NCBI GenBank assembly: GCA_964017125.1
Contig: OZ024912.1
Coordinates: 84,032,976-84,096,975, forward strand
Direction of reading: 5' to 3'
From: Flabesymbios commensalis
Taxonomy: Eukaryota > Annelida > Polychaeta > Terebellida > Flabelligeridae
DNA length: 64,000 nucleotides
Part shown: positions 1 to 13,078 of the stretch, piece by piece
Position numbering within the stretch: the stretch's first letter is position 1
Layout: every line of letters begins with the position of its first letter
The notes under the pieces: model-generated
Seen by the model: only the letters and a program-made list of their open reading frames with translations
Told to the model about the DNA's origin: nothing
Database searches by the model: none
Program-made: the position numbers and the translations under genes

Positions 1-1634
1 TGTCTTCTGCCAGCTGTCGTCCGCTCCTCTGTTCTCAAACCGATCCAGCCTTGTTATAGACCTATCCATGACCAGTCCTGGGTGCAACCCATTACTTAGA
101 ATCATAGAACCATTGTTACGCCAGCACGACAAATCAACATATGACAGTTGGGAGGTTCTACTACTGCGGAATTCTCTGATATTTGCTGGATGAAATAATC
201 TGATAAAGGTATGGATTTGGAATTTCATAGCACTTTCTTATCAACATCACAATCAAGCCTCGGCGTGCGGATTCTCTCCTGAGTCCGCTCATCCATTACC
301 ACTACAGACCAGCCAGTGCGCCTGCCAGACCACACATCAACACAGTGCATACACATAGGCTACAGTCAACCGCATGCTGCCTGACTGCCCACCCACTGCT
401 CTCAGCATACACAGCGTCGCCACCTTCTTGCCAGATAGCGTCTTCATGGTGATAGACTACACTCTCCAACGGACAGAACAACATTCCATCTACGCCTCAC
501 TATCAGCCACACAGTAATTGATCGTGCAGTAATAACTTTTAAGCAATAGTGTATTGAATATAATAGTAGAATATATACTTATTACAATTAATTACGCTGT
601 TTCATAGTACATTTATAAATTTATAATACTGCACTGACTGTATACTTCCATCTATTTAAATTCAACATTTTCACGGTTACATTATAGTACTCTAGTATAA
701 TTATAGAAAATATTACAATCATCTGACTATTCGCCTACAGTGGTCAGACCTATAACTGGTCTCGACTCTCGCACATACACATCCCTGTGTATTACACTCA
801 TTGGATAACTTAATTATTGGATTACCTTCTTCAACTTGACCTGGACTATCTCACAACACAGGACAAAAAAAAAGTAAGTCCACGATTTCATTATTGAATG
901 TGCACTTGTAACAATCAATATCCTCCACTCTTTGCATAAATCTACCTTCTTATCGTCATTGCTTCTACAGCTCGGCTTCCCGCGCAGTAACAAGCTATTA
1001 TATAACTTATATAACAAAGACGAAGAGACTAGCTCTTTTCGTTTGTGTGTCCGTGCCCTAAAACTTCGTTTGGGGATACGAAAACTGAGAAAGACTTTGA
1101 CATTTCTGCTCAATGCCGGAAACGGAAATCCGATGAATCACCGCAGTCATTCACGAATTCCTTACAAGAACTCTTTACAAAGGCATTCCCTTCTATGGAG
1201 AATCATAGTCTTCAGAGACTGATATTGACTCAATTTGACGCCATTCGCTACTTGACAGCGTACAACAAAAAGTCAGACACTTTAGTTAAACAAACGCGGA
1301 TCTTAAACCGCTCCCCTCCATTGTCTCTTGCAATGTTGCCCAAACCTCTAAACCTACTTACTCCGACAAACGTGCTATGTATGCTAACACATCTCGGACA
1401 GCATATACTACCTCCCGGCGACATTTTCATGCTGACCACTCCAGTAATCAATCATCGATCTGTCAGATTTGCCACAAGCCAGCTCCTGTTTCCGATTTCT
1501 TGCAATGCAGGAGCAAATCAACGACCTCACGCTACAGGATAATGATGTCTTACTTCAATAAAGACTATATTGTGCCTAAGAGAAGTTCCTGCAGTTTAAG
1601 TATTTGAATCAAAGTGCTCATCAGAACGCTTTGA
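1..1634 (+). repeat. Monomer 1, alpha front / beta back mosaic
   Basis: The first half has the alpha marks (single GTTAT, AAGCAATAG). The second half has the beta marks (GACAAAAAAAAAG before the GTAAGT, CAAACGTGC, CAGTTTAAG). It appears identical to monomer 3. Confidence 0.95.
613..626. repeat. 14 bp perfect palindrome in the monomer's AT-rich core (present in each monomer)
   Basis: TTATAAATTTATAA reads the same on both strands. It sits in an AT-rich stretch (about 530-720 of the monomer) and is kept in the other monomers at the same place. Just downstream are two overlapping inverted pairs: TCTGAC/GTCAGA (722-727 and 743-748) and AGACC/GGTCT (746-750 and 758-762). Function is unknown; such cores can act as nucleosome-free or unwinding sites, but nothing here proves it. 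Confidence 0.7.
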
Positions 1635-2508
1635 TGTCTTCCGCCAGCTGTCGTCCGCTCCTCTGTTCTCAAACCGATCCAGCCTTGTTATAGACCTATC
1701 CATGACCAGTCCTGGGTGCAACCCATTACTTAGAATCATAGAACCATTGTTACGCCAGCACGACAAATCAACATATGACAGTTGGGAGGTTCTACTACTG
1801 CGGAATTCTCTGATATTTGCTGGATGAAATAATCTGATAAAGGTATGGATTTGGTATTTCATAGCACTTTCTTATCAACATCACAATCAAGCCTCGGCGT
1901 GCGGATTCTCTCCTGAGTCCGCTCATCCATTACCACTACAGACCAGCCAGTGCGCCTGCCAGACCACACATCAACACAGTGCATACACATAGGCTACAGT
2001 CAACCGCATGCTGCCTGACTGCCCACCCACTGCTCTCAGCATACACAGCGTCGCCACCTTCTTGCCAGATAGCGTCTTCATGGTGATAGACTACACTCTC
2101 CAACGGACAGAACAACATTCCATCTACGCCTCACTATCAGCCACACAGTAATTGATCGTGCAGTAATAACTTTTAAGCACTAGTGTATTGAATATAATAG
2201 TAGAATATATACTTATTACAATTAATTACGCTGTTTCATAGTACATTTATAAATTTATAATACTGCACTGACTGTACACTTCCATCTATTTAAATTCAAC
2301 ATTTTCACGGTTACATTATAGTACTCTAGTATAATTATAGAAAATATTACAATCATCTGACTATTCGCCTACAGTGGTCAGACCTATAACTGGTCTCGAC
2401 TCTCGCACATACACATCCCTCTGTATTACACTCATTGGATAACTTATTTATTAGATTACCTTCTTCAACTTGACCTGGACTATCTCACAACACAGGACGA
2501 GAAAAAAA

Positions 2509-2605
2509 GTAAGTCCACAATCTCATTATTAAATGTGCACTTGTAACAATCAATATCCTCCACTCCTTGCATAAATCTACCTTCTTATCGTCATTGCTTC
2601 TACAG
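2509..2605 (+). other. Intron-like donor/acceptor pair inside the monomer (example in monomer 2)
   Basis: A consensus-like donor (AAAAAA|GTAAGT) is followed 97 nt later by a pyrimidine-rich acceptor (TTGCTTCTACAG|CTC). Both are retained in essentially all monomers even where neighbouring bases differ between classes. No branch point is obvious, and transcription is unproven. Confidence 0.3.
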
Positions 2606-2676
2606 CTCGGCTTCCCGCGCAGTAACAAGCTATTATATAGCTTATATAACAAGACGAGGAGACTAGCTCTTTTAGT

Positions 2677-3177
2677 TTGTGTGTCCATGCCCTAAAACTT
2701 CGTTTGGGGGATACGAAAACTGAGAAAGACTTTGAAATTTCTGCTCAATGCCGGAAACGGAAATCCGATGAATCACCGCAGTCATTTGCGAATTCCTTAC
2801 AAGAACTCTTTACAAAGGCATTCCCTTCTATGGAGAATCATAGTCTTCAGAGACTGATATTGACTCAATTTGACGCCATTCGCTACTTGACAGCGTACAA
2901 CAAAAAGTCAGACACTTTAGTTAAACAAGCGCGGATCTTAAACCGCTCCCCTCCATTGTCTCTTGCAATGTTGCCCAAACCTCTAAACCTACTTACTCCG
3001 ACGAACGTGTTATGTATGCTAACTCTTCTCGGACAGCGGATACTACCTCCCGGCGACATTTTCATGCTGACCACCCCAGGAATCAATCATCGATCTGTCA
3101 GATTTGCCACAAGCCAGCTCCTGTTTCCGATTTCTTGCAATGCAGGAGCAAATCAACGACCTCACGCTACAGGATAA
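2677..3177 (+). other. Longest recurrent plus-strand frame of the monomer (166 codons, example in monomer 2)
   Basis: This frame, opening at a TTG codon rather than an ATG, is 165-166 codons in most monomers and is not matched by any family I recognise. It starts in a lysine/glutamate-rich stretch (DTKTEKDF...CRKRKSDESPQ, about residues 11-33), then a possible helix (SLQELFTKAF near residue 39). Its last third overlaps another frame that contains a CQICHKP motif, and the two cannot both be functional. The frame could be part of a LINE ORF1-like protein, consistent with the LINE tail at the array's right end, or a chance frame in satellite DNA. I do not call it a gene. Confidence 0.2.
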
Positions 3178-3269
3178 TGATGTCTTATTTCAATAAAGAC
3201 TATATTGTGCCTAAGAGAAGTTCCTGCAGTTAAAGTATTTGAATCAAAGTGCTCAACAGAACGCTTTGA

Positions 3270-4903
3270 TGTCTTCTGCCAGCTGTCGTCCGCTCCTCTG
3301 TTCTCAAACCGATCCAGCCTTGTTATAGACCTATCCATGACCAGTCCTGGGTGCAACCCATTACTTAGAATCATAGAACCATTGTTACGCCAGCACGACA
3401 AATCAACATATGACAGTTGGGAGGTTCTACTACTGCGGAATTCTCTGATATTTGCTGGATGAAATAATCTGATAAAGGTATGGATTTGGAATTTCATAGC
3501 ACTTTCTTATCAACATCACAATCAAGCCTCGGCGTGCGGATTCTCTCCTGAGTCCGCTCATCCATTACCACTACAGACCAGCCAGTGCGCCTGCCAGACC
3601 ACACATCAACACAGTGCATACACATAGGCTACAGTCAACCGCATGCTGCCTGACTGCCCACCCACTGCTCTCAGCATACACAGCGTCGCCACCTTCTTGC
3701 CAGATAGCGTCTTCATGGTGATAGACTACACTCTCCAACGGACAGAACAACATTCCATCTACGCCTCACTATCAGCCACACAGTAATTGATCGTGCAGTA
3801 ATAACTTTTAAGCAATAGTGTATTGAATATAATAGTAGAATATATACTTATTACAATTAATTACGCTGTTTCATAGTACATTTATAAATTTATAATACTG
3901 CACTGACTGTATACTTCCATCTATTTAAATTCAACATTTTCACGGTTACATTATAGTACTCTAGTATAATTATAGAAAATATTACAATCATCTGACTATT
4001 CGCCTACAGTGGTCAGACCTATAACTGGTCTCGACTCTCGCACATACACATCCCTGTGTATTACACTCATTGGATAACTTAATTATTGGATTACCTTCTT
4101 CAACTTGACCTGGACTATCTCACAACACAGGACAAAAAAAAAGTAAGTCCACGATTTCATTATTGAATGTGCACTTGTAACAATCAATATCCTCCACTCT
4201 TTGCATAAATCTACCTTCTTATCGTCATTGCTTCTACAGCTCGGCTTCCCGCGCAGTAACAAGCTATTATATAACTTATATAACAAAGACGAAGAGACTA
4301 GCTCTTTTCGTTTGTGTGTCCGTGCCCTAAAACTTCGTTTGGGGATACGAAAACTGAGAAAGACTTTGACATTTCTGCTCAATGCCGGAAACGGAAATCC
4401 GATGAATCACCGCAGTCATTCACGAATTCCTTACAAGAACTCTTTACAAAGGCATTCCCTTCTATGGAGAATCATAGTCTTCAGAGACTGATATTGACTC
4501 AATTTGACGCCATTCGCTACTTGACAGCGTACAACAAAAAGTCAGACACTTTAGTTAAACAAACGCGGATCTTAAACCGCTCCCCTCCATTGTCTCTTGC
4601 AATGTTGCCCAAACCTCTAAACCTACTTACTCCGACAAACGTGCTATGTATGCTAACACATCTCGGACAGCATATACTACCTCCCGGCGACATTTTCATG
4701 CTGACCACTCCAGTAATCAATCATCGATCTGTCAGATTTGCCACAAGCCAGCTCCTGTTTCCGATTTCTTGCAATGCAGGAGCAAATCAACGACCTCACG
4801 CTACAGGATAATGATGTCTTACTTCAATAAAGACTATATTGTGCCTAAGAGAAGTTCCTGCAGTTTAAGTATTTGAATCAAAGTGCTCATCAGAACGCTT
4901 TGA
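3270..4903 (+). repeat. Monomer 3, copy of monomer 1
   Basis: No difference from monomer 1 was seen on reading. Together with monomer 4 it forms a 3,269 bp duplicate of monomers 1-2. Confidence 0.95.
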
Positions 4904-6538
4904 TGTCTTCCGCCAGCTGTCGTCCGCTCCTCTGTTCTCAAACCGATCCAGCCTTGTTATAGACCTATCCATGACCAGTCCTGGGTGCAACCCATTACTT
5001 AGAATCATAGAACCATTGTTACGCCAGCACGACAAATCAACATATGACAGTTGGGAGGTTCTACTACTGCGGAATTCTCTGATATTTGCTGGATGAAATA
5101 ATCTGATAAAGGTATGGATTTGGTATTTCATAGCACTTTCTTATCAACATCACAATCAAGCCTCGGCGTGCGGATTCTCTCCTGAGTCCGCTCATCCATT
5201 ACCACTACAGACCAGCCAGTGCGCCTGCCAGACCACACATCAACACAGTGCATACACATAGGCTACAGTCAACCGCATGCTGCCTGACTGCCCACCCACT
5301 GCTCTCAGCATACACAGCGTCGCCACCTTCTTGCCAGATAGCGTCTTCATGGTGATAGACTACACTCTCCAACGGACAGAACAACATTCCATCTACGCCT
5401 CACTATCAGCCACACAGTAATTGATCGTGCAGTAATAACTTTTAAGCACTAGTGTATTGAATATAATAGTAGAATATATACTTATTACAATTAATTACGC
5501 TGTTTCATAGTACATTTATAAATTTATAATACTGCACTGACTGTACACTTCCATCTATTTAAATTCAACATTTTCACGGTTACATTATAGTACTCTAGTA
5601 TAATTATAGAAAATATTACAATCATCTGACTATTCGCCTACAGTGGTCAGACCTATAACTGGTCTCGACTCTCGCACATACACATCCCTCTGTATTACAC
5701 TCATTGGATAACTTATTTATTAGATTACCTTCTTCAACTTGACCTGGACTATCTCACAACACAGGACGAGAAAAAAAGTAAGTCCACAATCTCATTATTA
5801 AATGTGCACTTGTAACAATCAATATCCTCCACTCCTTGCATAAATCTACCTTCTTATCGTCATTGCTTCTACAGCTCGGCTTCCCGCGCAGTAACAAGCT
5901 ATTATATAGCTTATATAACAAGACGAGGAGACTAGCTCTTTTAGTTTGTGTGTCCATGCCCTAAAACTTCGTTTGGGGGATACGAAAACTGAGAAAGACT
6001 TTGAAATTTCTGCTCAATGCCGGAAACGGAAATCCGATGAATCACCGCAGTCATTTGCGAATTCCTTACAAGAACTCTTTACAAAGGCATTCCCTTCTAT
6101 GGAGAATCATAGTCTTCAGAGACTGATATTGACTCAATTTGACGCCATTCGCTACTTGACAGCGTACAACAAAAAGTCAGACACTTTAGTTAAACAAGCG
6201 CGGATCTTAAACCGCTCCCCTCCATTGTCTCTTGCAATGTTGCCCAAACCTCTAAACCTACTTACTCCGACGAACGTGTTATGTATGCTAACTCTTCTCG
6301 GACAGCGGATACTACCTCCCGGCGACATTTTCATGCTGACCACCCCAGGAATCAATCATCGATCTGTCAGATTTGCCACAAGCCAGCTCCTGTTTCCGAT
6401 TTCTTGCAATGCAGGAGCAAATCAACGACCTCACGCTACAGGATAATGATGTCTTATTTCAATAAAGACTATATTGTGCCTAAGAGAAGTTCCTGCAGTT
6501 AAAGTATTTGAATCAAAGTGCTCAACAGAACGCTTTGA
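4904..6538 (+). repeat. Monomer 4, gamma, copy of monomer 2
   Basis: Shares the private marks GGTATTTCATAG and ACTTATTTATTAG with monomer 2, so both descend from one very recent dimer duplication. Confidence 0.95.
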
Positions 6539-8173
6539 TGTCTTCTGCCAGCTGTCGTCCGCTCCTCTGTTCTCAAACCGATCCAGCCTTGTTATAGACC
6601 TATCCATGACCAGTCCTGGGTGCAACCCATTACTTAGAATCATAGAACCATTGTTACGCCAGCACGACAAATCAACATATGACAGTTGGGAGGTTCTACT
6701 ACTGCGGAATTCTCTGATATTTGCTGGATGAAATAATCTGATAAAGGTATGGATTTGGAATTTCATAGCACTTTCTTATCAACATCACAATCAAGCCTCG
6801 GCGTGCGGATTCTCTCCTGAGTCCGCTCATCCATTACCACTACAGACCAGCCAGTGCGCCTGCCAGACCACACATCAACACAGTGCATACACATAGGCTA
6901 CAGTCAACCGCATGCTGCCTGACTGCCCACCCACTGCTCTCAGCATACACAGCGTCGCCACCTTCTTGCCAGACAGCGTCTTCATGGTGATAGACTACAC
7001 TCTCCAACGGACAGAACAACATTCCATCTACGCCTCACTATCAGACACACAGTAATTGATCGTGCAGTAATAACTTTTAAGCAATAGTGTATTGAATATA
7101 ATAGTAGAATATATACTTATTACAATTAATTACGCTGTTTCATAGTACATTTATAAATTTATAATACTGCACTGACTGTATACTTCCATCTATTTAAATT
7201 CAACATTTTCACGGTTACATTATAGTACTCTAGTATAATTATAGAAAATATTACAATCATCTGACTATTCGCCTACAGTGGTCAGACCTATAACTGGTCT
7301 CGACTCTCGCACATACACATCCCTGTGTATTACACTCATTGGATAACTTAATTATTGGATTACCTTCTTCAACTTGACCTGGACTATCTCACAACACAGG
7401 ACGAGAAAAAAAGTAAGTCCACAATCTCATTATTAAATGTGCACTTGTAACAATCAATATCCTCCACTCCTTGCATAAATCTACCTTCTTATCGTCATTG
7501 CTTCTACAGCTCGGCTTCCCGCGCAGTAACAAGCTATTATATAACTTATATAACAAGACGAGGAGACTAGCTCTTTTAGTTTGTGTGTCCATGCCCTAAA
7601 ACTTCGTTTGGGGGATACGAAAACTGAGAAAGACTTTGAAATTTCTGCTCAATGCCGGAAACGGAAATCCGATGAATCACCGCAGTCATTTGCGAATTCC
7701 TTACAAGAACTCTTTACAAAGGCATTCCCTTCTATGGAGAATCATAGTCTTCAGAGACTGATATTGACTCAATTTGACGCCATTCGCTACTTGACAGCGT
7801 ACAACAAAAAGTCAGACACTTTAGTTAAACAAACGCGGATCTTAAACCGCTCCCCTCCATTGTCTCTTGCAATGTTGCCCAAACCTCTAAACCTACTTAC
7901 TCCGACGAACGTGTTATGTATGCTAACTCTTCTCGGACAGCGGATACTACCTCCCGGCGACATTTTCATGCTGACCACCCCAGGAATCAATCATCGATCT
8001 GTCAGATTTGCCACAAGCCAGCTCCTGTTTCCGATTTCTTGCAATGCAGGAGCAAATCAACGACCTCACGCTACAGGATAATGATGTCTTATTTCAATAA
8101 AGACTATATTGTGCCTAAGAGAAGTTCCTGCAGTTAAAGTATTTGAATCAAAGTGCTCAACAGAACGCTTTGA
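6539..8173 (+). repeat. Monomer 5, alpha with beta-like patch
   Basis: Alpha overall (AAGCAATAG, CGAACGTGTT), but near 6,970-7,050 it has GACAGCG and CAGACACAC, which elsewhere mark beta. A short conversion patch is the simplest reading. Confidence 0.93.
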
Positions 8174-9808
8174 TGTCTTCTGCCAGCTGTCGTCCGCTCC
8201 TCTGTTCTCAAACCGATCCAGCCTTGTTATGTTATAGACCTATCCATGACCAGTCCTGAGTGCACCCATTACTTAGAATCATAGAACCATTGTTACGCCA
8301 GCATGACAAATCAACATATGACAGTTGGAGGTTCTACTACTGCGGAATTCTCTGATATTCGCTGGATGAAATAATCTGATAAAGGTATGGATTTGGAATT
8401 TCATAGCACTTTCTTATCAACATCACAATCAAGCCTGGGCGTGCGGATTCTCTCCTAAGTCCGCTCTTCCAGTACCAGTACAGACCAGCCAGTGCGCCTG
8501 CCAGACCACACATCAGCACAGTGCATACACATAGGCTACAGTCAACCGCATGCTGCCTGACTTCCCGCCCACTGCTCTCAGCATACACAGCCTCGCCACC
8601 TTCTTGCCAGACAGCGTCTTCATGGTGATAGACTACACTCTCCAACGGACAGAACAACATTCCATCTACGCCTCACTATCAGACACACAGTAATTGATCG
8701 TGCAGTATTAACTTAGCAATAGTGTATTGAATATAATAGTAGAATATATACTTATTACAATTAATTACGCTGTTTCATAGTACATTTATAAATTTATAAT
8801 ACTGCACTGACTGTATACTTCCATCTATTTAAATTCAACATTTTCACGGTTACATTATAGTACTCTAGTATAATTATAGAAAATATTACAATCATCTGAC
8901 TATTCGCCTACAGTGGTCAGACCTATAACTGGTCTCGACTCTCGCACATACACATCCCTGTGTATTACACTCATTGGATAACTTAATTATTGGATTACCT
9001 TCTTCAACTTGACCTGGACTATCTCACAACACAGGACGAGAAAAAAAGTAAGTCCACAATCTCATTATTAAATGTGCACTTGTAACAATCAATATCCTCC
9101 ACTCCTTGCATAAATCTACCTTCTTATCGTCATTGCTTCTACAGCTCGGCTTCCCGCGCAGTAACAAGCTATTATATAACTTATATAACAAAGACGAAGA
9201 GACTAGCTCTTTTAGTTTGTGTGTCCATGCCCTAAAACTTCGTTTGGGGATACGAAAACTGAGAAAGACTTTGAAATTTCTGCTCAATGCCGGAAACGGA
9301 AATCCGATGAATCACCGCAGTCATTCACGAATTCCTTACAAGAACTCTTTACAAAGGCATTCCCTTCTATGGAGAATCATAGTCTTCAGAGACTGATATT
9401 GACTCAATTTGACGCCATTCGCTACTTGACAGCGTACAACAAAAAGTCAGACACTTTAGTTAAACAAACGCGGATCTTAAACCGCTCCCCTCCATTGTCT
9501 CTTGCAATGTTGCCCAAACCTCTAAACCTACTTACTCCGACAAACGTGCTATGTATGCTAACACATCTCGGACAGCATATACTACCTCCCGGCGACATTT
9601 TCATGCTGACCACCCCAGGAATCAATCATCGATCTGTCAGATTTGCCACAAGCCAGCTCCTGTTTCCGATTTCTTGCAATGCAGGAGCAAATCAACGACC
9701 TCACGCTACAGGATAATGATGTCTTACTTCAATAAAGACTATATTGTGCCTAAGAGAAGTTCCTGCAGTTAAAGTATTTGAATCAAAGTGCTCAACAGAA
9801 CGCTTTGA
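8174..9808 (+). repeat. Monomer 6, beta front with mixed back
   Basis: Has the GTTATGTTAT duplication, CCTGGGCG, GACTTCCCGCC and TATTAACTTAGC of beta. It then has GACGAGAAAAAAAG (alpha/gamma) followed by CAAACGTGC (beta), so it switches class more than once. Confidence 0.93.
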
Positions 9809-11443
9809 TGTCTTCTGCCAGCTGTCGTCCGCTCCTCTGTTCTCAAACCGATCCAGCCTTGTTATGTTATAGACCTATCCATGACCAGTCCTGAGTGCAC
9901 CCATTACTTAGAATCATAGAACCATTGTTACGCCAGCATGACAAATCAACATATGACAGTTGGAGGTTCTACTACTGCGGAATTCTCTGATATTCGCTGG
10001 ATGAAATAATCTGATAAAGGTATGGATTTGGAATTTCATAGCACTTTCTTATCAACATCACAATCAAGCCTGGGCGTGCGGATTCTCTCCTAAGTCCGCT
10101 CTTCCAGTACCAGTACAGACCAGCCAGTGCGCCTGCCAGACCACACATCAGCACAGTGCATACACATAGGCTACAGTCAACCGCATGCTGCCTGACTTCC
10201 CGCCCACTGCTCTCAGCATACACAGCCTCGCCACCTTCTTGCCAGACAGCGTCTTCATGGTGATAGACTACACTCTCCAACGGACAGAACAACATTCCAT
10301 CTACGCCTCACTATCAGACACACAGTAATTGATCGTGCAGTATTAACTTAGCAATAGTGTATTGAATATAATAGTAGAATATATACTTATTACAATTAAT
10401 TACGCTGTTTCATAGTACATTTATAAATTTATAATACTGCACTGACTGTATACTTCCATCTATTTAAATTCAACATTTTCACGGTTACATTATAGTACTC
10501 TAGTATAATTATAGAAAATATTACAATCATCTGACTATTCGCCTACAGTGGTCAGACCTATAACTGGTCTCGACTCTCGCACATACACATCCCTATGTAT
10601 TACACTCATTGGATAACTTAATTATTGGATTACCTTCTTCAACTTGACCTGGACTATCTCACAACACAGGACGAGAAAAAAAGTAAGTCCACAATCTCAT
10701 TATTAAACGTGCACTTGTAACAATCAATATCCTCCACTCCTTGCATAAATCTACCTTCTTATCGTCATTGCTTCTACAGCTCGGCTTCCCGCGCAGTAAC
10801 AAGCTATTACATAACTTATATAACAAAGACGAAGAGACTAGCTCTTTTCGTTTTCGTGTCCGTGCCCTAAAACTTCGTTTGGGGATACGAAAACTGAGAA
10901 AGACTTTGACATTTCTGCTCAATGCCGGAAACGGAAATCCGATGAATCACCGCAGTCATTCACGAATTCCTTACAAGAACTCTTTACAAAGGCATTCCCT
11001 TCTATGGAGAATCATAGTCTTCAGAGACTGATATTGACTCAATTTGACGCCATTCGCTACTTGACAGCGTACAACAAAAAGTCAGACACTTTAGTTAAAC
11101 AAACGCGGATCTTAAACCGCTCCCCTCCATTGTCTCTTGCAATGTTGCCCAAACCTCTAAACCTACTTACTCCGACAAACGTGCTATGTATGCTAACACA
11201 TCTCGGACAGCATATACTACCTCCCGGCGACATTTTCATGCTGACCACTCCAGTAATCAATCATCGATCTGTCAGATTTGCCACAAGCCAGCTCCTGTTT
11301 CCGATTTCTTGCAATGCAGGAGCAAATCAACGACCTCACGCTACAGGATAATGATGTCTTACTTCAATAAAGACTATATTGTGCCTAAGAGAAGTTCCTG
11401 CAGTTTAAGTATTTTAATCAAAGTGCTCATCAGAACGCTTTGA
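9809..11443 (+). repeat. Monomer 7, beta front with mixed back
   Basis: Its front half matches monomer 6. Private changes include CCCTATGTATT, TTACATAAC and CGTTTTCGTG. The back half ends with the CAGTTTAAG form. Confidence 0.93.
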
Positions 11444-13078
11444 TGTCTTCCGCCAGCTGTCGTCCGCTCCTCTGTTCTCAAACCGATCCAGCCTTGTTAT
11501 AGACCTATCCATGACCAGTCCTGGGTGCAACCCATTACTTAGAATCATAGAACCATTGTTACGCCAGCACGACAAATCAACATATGACAGTTGGGAGGTT
11601 CTACTACTGCGGAATTCTCTGATATTTGCTGGATGAAATAATCTGATAAAGGTATGGATTTGGAATTTCATAGCACTTTCTTATCAACATCACAATCAAG
11701 CCTCGGCGCGCGGATTCTCTCCTGAGTCCGCTCATCCATTACCACTACAGACCAGCCAGTGCGCCTGCCAGACCACACATCAACACAGTGCATACACATA
11801 GGCTACAGTCAACCGCATGCTGCCTGACTGCCCACCCACTGCTCTCAGCATACACAGCGTCGCCACCTTCTTGCCAGATAGCGTCTTCATGGTGATAGAC
11901 TACACTCTCCAACGGACAGAACAACATTCCATCTACGCCTCACTATCAGCCACACAGTAATTGATCGTGCAGTAATAACTTTTAAGCACTAGTGTATTGA
12001 ATATAATAGTAGAATATATACTTATTACAATTAATTACGCCGTTTTATAGTACATTTATAAATTTATAATACTGCACTGACTGTACACTTCCATCTATTT
12101 AAATTCAACATTTTCACGGTTACATTATAGTACTCTAGTATAATTATAGAAAATATTACAATCATCTGACTATTCGCCTACAGTGGTCAGACCTATAACT
12201 GGTCTCGACTCTCGCACATACACATCCCTGTGTATTACACTCATTGGATAACTTAATTATTGGATTACCTTCTTCAACTTGACCTGGACTATCTCACAAC
12301 ACAGGACGAGAAAAAAAGTAAGTCCACAATCTCATTATTAAATGTGCACTTGTAACAATCAATATCCTCCACTCCTTGCATAAATCTACCTTCTTATCGT
12401 CATTGCTTCTACAGCTCGGCTTCCCGCGCAGTAACAAGCTATTATATAACTTATATAACAAGACGAGGAGACTAGCTCTTTTAGTTTGTGTGTCCATGCC
12501 CTAAAACTTCGTTTGGAGGATACGAAAACTGAGAAAGACTTTGAAATTTCTGCTCAATGCCGGAAACGGAAATCCGATGAATCACCGCAGTCATTTGCGA
12601 ATTCCTTACAAGAACTCTTTACAAAGGCATTCCCTTCTATGGAGAATCATAGTCTTCAGAGACTGATATTGACTCAATTTGACGCCATTCGCTACTTGAC
12701 AGCGTACAACAAAAAGTCAGACACTTTAGTTAAACAAGCGCGGATCTTAAACCGCTCCCCTCCATTGTCTCTTGCAATGTTGCCCAAACCTCTAAACCTA
12801 CTTACTCCGACGAACGTGTTATGTATGCTAACTCTTCTCGGACAGCGGATACTACCTCCCGGCGACATTTTCATGCTGACCACCCCAGGAATCAATCATC
12901 GATCTGTCAGATTTGCCACAAGCCAGCTCCTGTTTCCGATTTCTTGCAATGCAGGAGCAAATCAACGACCTCACGCTACAGGATAATGATGTCTTATTTC
13001 AATAAAGACTATATTGTGCCTAAGAGAAGTTCCTGCAGTTAAAGTATTTGAATCAAAGTGCTCAACAGAACGCTTTGA
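11444..13078 (+). repeat. Monomer 8, gamma
   Basis: Gamma marks throughout. Private changes are CTCGGCGCGCGG, GCCGTTTTATAG and TTTGGAGGATACG. Confidence 0.94.

Larger units (their letters stand above)
1635..3269 (+). repeat. Monomer 2, gamma
   Basis: Carries TCTTCCGCC, AAGCACTAG, CTGTACACTTCC and CCCTCTGTATT. Private marks GGTATTTCATAG and ACTTATTTATTAG are shared only with monomer 4. Confidence 0.95.

Noticed and set aside
302-484. Recurring 60-107 codon minus-strand frame of the monomer (starts MLFCPLESVV), present in every copy
   Set aside because: It recurs only because the monomer recurs. It has no recognised domain and its length changes with class-specific single differences.
1248-1451. 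Recurring 67 and 88-111 codon minus-strand frames opposite the plus-strand frames
   Set aside because: Antisense shadows of the plus-strand frames in near-identical repeats; no independent evidence.
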